A DNA stretch of 64,000 nucleotides from the NCBI GenBank assembly GCA_905612335.1, contig CAJQRT010000026.1, forward strand, positions 18,503-82,502, given 5' to 3'. Source of the stretch: an uncultured Candidatus Pelagibacter sp. Lineage in GTDB: Bacteria > Pseudomonadota > Alphaproteobacteria > Pelagibacterales > Pelagibacteraceae. The position numbers were made by a program, and so were the translations under genes. Below the pieces are notes generated by a model that was given only the letters and a program-made list of their open reading frames with translations, was not told the origin of the DNA and did no database searches. Of the stretch, positions 60,030 through 64,000 are shown one piece after another (position 1 is the first letter of the stretch; each line of letters starts with the position of its first letter).

Positions 60030-61172
60030 TTAACGAATAGTTCTAGCAAATTTTACAATATCTTTAATTAGTAACTCTGGTTGCTCCATTGCAGCAAAAT
60101 GTCCACCACTTGGCATTTCTGTCCATTGAGTAATATTAAAAATTCTATCTACGTAGGAACGAGGTGGCCATTCCGACATTTCAGCTGGGAAAATTGCAGC
60201 TGCAGTTGGAATTTGCATCTTATGGAAATCTTTTGGAAAAAAACGTCCCCCCTCTTCTCTTCTTCCATAATAAATCCAAGAAGCTGTATTGAAAGTTTTT
60301 GTAACGATATAAACCATAATATTTGCCAACAAGGTATCTTTTGTATAAGCACTTTCAATATCACCATTCTTTAAATCAGACCAAGAATACATTTTTTCAA
60401 TAATCCAAGCTGCAACACCAACTGGACTGTCCATCATTCCATAGCTTAATGTTTGTGGTTTTGTTGCTTGTTGAGTTCTATAACCATCCTGCATAACCTG
60501 ATCTTTATCAAATCTTTTTTGCCACTCTTCTTCTTCTTTAGTTTTAGTGCCTTCTGGGTGACGCATAGTTAAACAATTGATATGAATTGCTTTACAAGTT
60601 TTAGAATGATCATAGCCTATCCAATTAGCAATAGTTGCTCCCCAATCTCCACCTTGCGCCAAATAATTTTTATATTCAAGATTTTCTGTCATTAGTTTAT
60701 TTAAAATAGCTGCCATTTTTCTAGGACCTATTGGCTTAGACGGTCTACCTGAAAACCCAAACCCAGGTAAAGACGGTACTATAACATCAAATGCATCCTC
60801 TACATTTCCACCAAATTTTTCAGGGTGTGCAAGTTTTTCAATTATATGTAAAAATTCTACAACTGATCCAGGCCATCCATGCATAAGAAGTAATGGAGCT
60901 GGGTTAGAACCACTACCTTTTTCATGAATAAAATGAATTTCAATATCATCTACAACAGTTGTAAAATTTGAAAATTTATTTATTTCTACTTCATGTTTTC
61001 TCCAGTCAAAATCTTTAACCCAATAACTTGATATCTTCTTCATGTAATCAAGATTACTTCCATATTTCCAACCACCATCATCTGGCATTTCATGCCATGG
61101 GTAATTTTTTACCTTAGTGTAAATTTCTTGAAGTGTTTTATCGGGAATATTTAGCTTAAAAGGCTTAATCAT
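60030..61172 (-). CDS. Epoxide hydrolase (alpha/beta hydrolase with EHN domain)
   Basis: About 380 residues. N-terminal EHN domain (FKLNIPDKTLQEIYTKVKNY) as in microsomal-type epoxide hydrolases, then the alpha/beta fold with oxyanion HGWPGS, nucleophile Asp in AQGGDWGATIANWIG, and the late His in MPSGGHFAAMEQPE. It likely opens an epoxide with water; natural substrate unknown. ATG at 61172 preferred over a TTG at 61178. Confidence 0.9.
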   Translation of the reverse strand: MIKPFKLNIPDKTLQEIYTKVKNYPWHEMPDDGGWKYGSNLDYMKKISSYWVKDFDWRKHEVEINKFSNFTTVVDDIEIHFIHEKGSGSNPAPLLLMHGWPGSVVEFLHIIEKLAHPEKFGGNVEDAFDVIVPSLPGFGFSGRPSKPIGPRKMAAILNKLMTENLEYKNYLAQGGDWGATIANWIGYDHSKTCKAIHINCLTMRHPEGTKTKEEEEWQKRFDKDQVMQDGYRTQQATKPQTLSYGMMDSPVGVAAWIIEKMYSWSDLKNGDIESAYTKDTLLANIMVYIVTKTFNTASWIYYGRREEGGRFFPKDFHKMQIPTAAAIFPAEMSEWPPRSYVDRIFNITQWTEMPSGGHFAAMEQPELLIKDIVKFARTIR

Positions 61173-61221
61173 TATCAATTTACAGTATATACTTTTTAAA
61201 AATTCATACTAAATATACTTC

Positions 61222-62133
61222 ATGCTTTCAAATAAAGAAATTGTTTGTCCTAATAACCTTCTAGACCACGCACATAAGAAAAAAGGTGTTAATGCTGCTA
61301 TCGTTAATGCAGGTTTACCCTTACCTATGCTTTCAGTCCAGGATGCTGTTAATGAAAACTTAATAACTCCTATTTTTATAGGAGATAAAAAAGAAATCCT
61401 AAAATGTGCAGAACAATTAAAATGGGATATTTCTTCTTTTGAAATAATTGATGAGCCTGTAGAAAATAATACAGCAGCAATAGCAGCAAAACTTGCAAGT
61501 GAAGATAAGGTAAAAATTATTGTCAAAGGTCATATTCATACAGATGTCTTGATGAAAGAAGTTTTAAAAAGAGAATATAATTTACTTGGAAAAACTAGAC
61601 TTAGCCACATTTGGCACATGACTACTGCAAAGGATGATAAACCACTTATAATTACTGATGGTGCTTTAAATGTTTTACCCAATGTAAAAACAAAAATGCA
61701 TATTTTAAGAAATGTAATTGATTTTTCAAATCGTATAGGAATTGAGAGACCTAAAGTTGCTGTGCTTTCTGCAACAGAGGAAGTTTTAGATAGTGTACCA
61801 AGTTCAATTGATGCAAATGAAATTACAAAACTTGCAAAAGACGATAAGTTAAATGCAGATGTTTTTGGTCCTTTAGCATTTGATAATAGTATTTCAAAAA
61901 AATCTGCAGCTATCAAAGGTGTTAAAAACCTTGTTGCTGGTCAAGCGGATGTATTGCTAGTTCCAAGTGTTGAAACTGGAAATAGCTTAGTTAAAATGAT
62001 GATATATTTTATGGGTGCTTGTGCAGCTGGTGTTGTGATAGGTGGAAAAGTTCCAATCGTAATTACCAGTAGATCTGATGAAGCACCAGCAAGATTGGCA
62101 TCAATTGCTGCAGCTGTTGTTGCTTTAGACTAA
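61222..62133 (+). CDS. pta: Phosphate acetyltransferase / butyryltransferase family
   Basis: 303 residues of the PTA_PTB family, standalone. VKGHIHTDVLMKEVLKREY, ITDGALNVLPNV, KVAVLSATEEV, VFGPLAFDNSISKKSA, QADVLLVPSVETGNSLVKMM and a final SRSDEAPARLASI are the family signatures. It is the short form without the N-terminal regulatory domains of enterobacterial Pta. In this context it would convert acetyl phosphate made by Xsc into acetyl-CoA. No ackA is nearby. Confidence 0.9.
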   Translation: MLSNKEIVCPNNLLDHAHKKKGVNAAIVNAGLPLPMLSVQDAVNENLITPIFIGDKKEILKCAEQLKWDISSFEIIDEPVENNTAAIAAKLASEDKVKIIVKGHIHTDVLMKEVLKREYNLLGKTRLSHIWHMTTAKDDKPLIITDGALNVLPNVKTKMHILRNVIDFSNRIGIERPKVAVLSATEEVLDSVPSSIDANEITKLAKDDKLNADVFGPLAFDNSISKKSAAIKGVKNLVAGQADVLLVPSVETGNSLVKMMIYFMGACAAGVVIGGKVPIVITSRSDEAPARLASIAAAVVALD

Positions 62134-62196
62134 TTCTTCATTGAAATAACTTTATTATTGCTTTAAATAAAAGCTTAAAATTAATGAGAGAGAATA

Positions 62197-63483
62197 ATGG
62201 CTATAATTTATTTAAAAAAATCACCTAAGACATCATCAACAGATGATACAAAAACTACAGAAATTGTTAAAGGTTTATTAAAAGATATCGATGAAAATAA
62301 AGAACAGGCTTGCATAGATCTTACAAAAAAATTTGATAAGTATGATGGTGATATTATTGTCTCTAAAGAAAAAATTGAAGAAATTAAAAAAAACTTAGAT
62401 CAAAAAACTAAAGATGATATTCAGTTTTCATACGACAGAGTTAGAACATTTGCTGAAGCACAATTAAAAAATTATGGACAAGATTTTGAAGTTGAGCTTT
62501 CACCAGGTTTATTTGCAGGTCAAAGGCTAATTCCTGTTAATACCGCAGGTTGTTATATACCTGGTGGAAGATATGCTCACATAGCTTCAGCTGTTATGAG
62601 TGTAACAACAGCAAAAGTTGCAGGTGTAAAAAACGTAATTGCGTGTAGCCCTCCCAAAGAAGGTGTTGGTGCTCATCCAACTATAATTTATACGGCTGAT
62701 CTTTGTGGAGCTGATGTAATCTTAAATTTAGGTGGTGTACCTGGTATTGCTTCAATGACTAACGGATTATTTAATAATCCGTCAGCTGATATTATAGTTG
62801 GTCCTGGAAACCAATTTGTTGCAGAAGCAAAAAGAATTTTATTTGGTAAAGTTGGAATTGATTTATTTGCTGGTCCAACAGAAATTGCTGTTATTGCAGA
62901 TGATAAGGCTGATGCAGAAATGGTTGCTGTTGACCTAGTTGGTCAAGCAGAGCATGGTTATAATTCTCCTGCTTGGTTGTACACAACAAGTAAAAGAGTT
63001 GCCGATGAAGTAATGAGAAGAGTTCCAGAATTAATTGCTGATTTACCAGAAGTTCCAAGAACTAGCGCAGAAGCTGCTTGGAGAGATTATGGTGAGGTTA
63101 TTCTTTGTGATACTGATGAGGAAATGGCAACAATCAGTGATGAATATGCTCCAGAACATTTAGAAGTCCAAACCGAAAACTTAGAATGGTTTCACAAAAG
63201 ATTAAAAAATTATGGATCACTATTTATAGGTGAAGAAACAACCGTAGCATATGGAGACAAATGCTCAGGAACTAATCATATCTTACCCACGAAAGGTGCA
63301 GGTCGTTATACTGGTGGATTATTTGTTGGTAAATTCATTAAAACATTAAGTTTCCAAAGAATGACAAAAGAATCTACAAAAACTGTAGGTGCTGCCTGTG
63401 CTAGAATTTCAAGATACGAAGGTATGGAAGCTCACGCTAGAACTGCAGATGTGAGACTTAGAAAATATGGTTTTTCAAACTAA
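62197..63483 (+). CDS. hpsN: Histidinol-dehydrogenase-like enzyme, probable sulfopropanediol 3-dehydrogenase (HpsN)
   Basis: 428 residues of the HisD superfamily. Motifs: TAGCYIPGGRYAHIASAVM, GPGNQFVAEAKRILFGKVGI followed by DLFAGPTEIAVIAD, and zinc/substrate segments VGQAEHGYNSPAWL and YAPEHLEVQ. The RYAHIASAVM and DIQFSYDRVRTFAEAQ phrases are those I associate with HpsN rather than true HisD, and the gene is not in a his operon but beside tau/sulfonate genes. HpsN oxidises (R)-2,3-dihydroxypropane-1-sulfonate to sulfolactate, the substrate of SuyAB encoded at 22 kb. AGAGAG precedes the ATG. Confidence 0.82.
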   Translation: MAIIYLKKSPKTSSTDDTKTTEIVKGLLKDIDENKEQACIDLTKKFDKYDGDIIVSKEKIEEIKKNLDQKTKDDIQFSYDRVRTFAEAQLKNYGQDFEVELSPGLFAGQRLIPVNTAGCYIPGGRYAHIASAVMSVTTAKVAGVKNVIACSPPKEGVGAHPTIIYTADLCGADVILNLGGVPGIASMTNGLFNNPSADIIVGPGNQFVAEAKRILFGKVGIDLFAGPTEIAVIADDKADAEMVAVDLVGQAEHGYNSPAWLYTTSKRVADEVMRRVPELIADLPEVPRTSAEAAWRDYGEVILCDTDEEMATISDEYAPEHLEVQTENLEWFHKRLKNYGSLFIGEETTVAYGDKCSGTNHILPTKGAGRYTGGLFVGKFIKTLSFQRMTKESTKTVGAACARISRYEGMEAHARTADVRLRKYGFSN

Positions 63484-63490
63484 ATTTGAA

Positions 63491-64000
63491 TTAATTTATA
63501 AAATTTTCTATTAAACGATTAAATTCCATTGGCTGCTCAAGATGTAGATTGTGACTGCAATTTTTAAATATTTTTAAACTACTATTTTTAATATTTTTTC
63601 TTAATGTATCAACTTGTTCAAAGTTATATGAGGTATCCTTATCTCCCCATACTATAAGTGTTTTATTTTTAATATTTTTTAAATAATCAATTCCTACCCA
63701 ATTCTTCATAGCTATAAGTGCATTATCGGCACTTTCTAGTGATACATTTTTAACAGCATTTTCACATAAATAATAATTCTTATCTTTGTCACCTTTAACA
63801 AACCATTTTTTTGGTACTCTAGAAAATGTTATCTTGGTTCCATCTTTTTTAATTTTTTCTCGAGTTTCATCCATAGTTTCAAATCTTCCAGGTATTTCCC
63901 CAATTGACCCTGTAGCAAAACAAATTAGTTTATTTATTCTGTTTCCTAAAATTTTAGTCATTTCTTGCACTATCATGCCACCCATTGAATGACCCATTAA
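63491..64000 (-). CDS. Alpha/beta hydrolase, N-terminal part beyond the window
   Basis: The gene continues past the right edge; the visible 170 codons start within L-MGHSMGGMIVQEM, the nucleophile elbow (GHSMGG). The acid is in VWGDKDTSYNFEQV and the catalytic His in NCSHNLHLEQP. Typical of small lactonase/esterase-like hydrolases such as PcaD or RutD relatives. Convergent with the hpsN-like gene, 7 bases apart. Confidence 0.88.
   Translation of the reverse strand, partial: LMGHSMGGMIVQEMTKILGNRINKLICFATGSIGEIPGRFETMDETREKIKKDGTKITFSRVPKKWFVKGDKDKNYYLCENAVKNVSLESADNALIAMKNWVGIDYLKNIKNKTLIVWGDKDTSYNFEQVDTLRKNIKNSSLKIFKNCSHNLHLEQPMEFNRLIENFIN

Noticed and set aside
1..64000. rRNA, tRNA, insertion sequences, prophage or CRISPR loci
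   Set aside because: No characteristic sequence, transposase, integrase or repeat-spacer pattern was seen on reading both strands.

Overview
The window is AT-rich and densely packed. Most neighbouring genes touch or overlap (TAATG, ATGA and TAGTG junctions), and no rRNA, tRNA, CRISPR array, insertion sequence or prophage was recognised. The gene set points to a streamlined marine alphaproteobacterium of the SAR11 / Candidatus Pelagibacter type: several substrate-binding-protein transporters, an AprBAM adenylylsulfate reductase, taurine and sulfonate catabolism, and a TPP-riboswitch-controlled SSS transporter (ThiV type) with TenA. This assignment is inferred from gene content and style, not from a marker gene.

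Layout. 1-4.9 kb (minus): SDR fragment, NCS1 permease and a TRAP transporter (dctM, dctQ, dctP). 5.0-10.7 kb (plus): six tightly coupled genes (GMC oxidoreductase, TerC, SDR, M23 peptidase, FAH-family hydratase, creatinase/ectoine-hydrolase-like M24). 10.7-16.1 kb is the accessory part: a TPR-methyltransferase gene, a duplicated 3' end of the M24 gene, a secreted alpha/beta hydrolase, repeated signal-peptide fragments, and several small orphan genes too short for ordinary gene calling. 16.2-20.2 kb: tesA-like esterase, divergent ybbA-ybbP, and an oxidoreductase pseudogene. 20.2-29.5 kb: sulfonate/sulfite block (xsc, suyAB, yeiH, tauE, a small membrane protein, aprA, aprB, aprM). 29.6-34.9 kb (minus): metC, MFS, pabB, pabA, pabC, HIT. 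34.9-43.8 kb: housekeeping genes (mnmA, DUF3553, cysQ, recX, rhodanese, bcp, amtB, HU, site-2 protease, DMT exporter). 44.0-47.7 kb (plus): second TRAP transporter with an isocitrate-lyase-family enzyme. 47.7-49.4 kb: YadGH-like ABC exporter. 49.5-51.8 kb: TPP riboswitch, thiV-like transporter, tenA. 51.8-63.5 kb: second sulfonate block (tpa-like aminotransferase and ald on minus; tauABC, Ldh_2 dehydrogenase, phosphotransacetylase and HpsN-like dehydrogenase on plus). The last 0.5 kb is a truncated alpha/beta hydrolase.

How the genes work together. The two sulfur blocks combine into a nearly complete route. TauABC imports taurine, Tpa makes sulfoacetaldehyde, Ald regenerates pyruvate from alanine, Xsc gives acetyl phosphate plus sulfite, and the phosphotransacetylase makes acetyl-CoA. 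In parallel the HpsN-like enzyme would make sulfolactate from dihydroxypropanesulfonate, and SuyAB would split it to pyruvate and sulfite. Sulfite could leave through TauE (and perhaps YeiH) or be oxidised by AprBA with AprM as membrane partner. ATP sulfurylase is not in the window.

The two least conventional signals are the cassette-like repeat architecture at 10.5-14.2 kb and the recurrence of an intrinsic-terminator-like hairpin directly after each of the three substrate-binding-protein genes.
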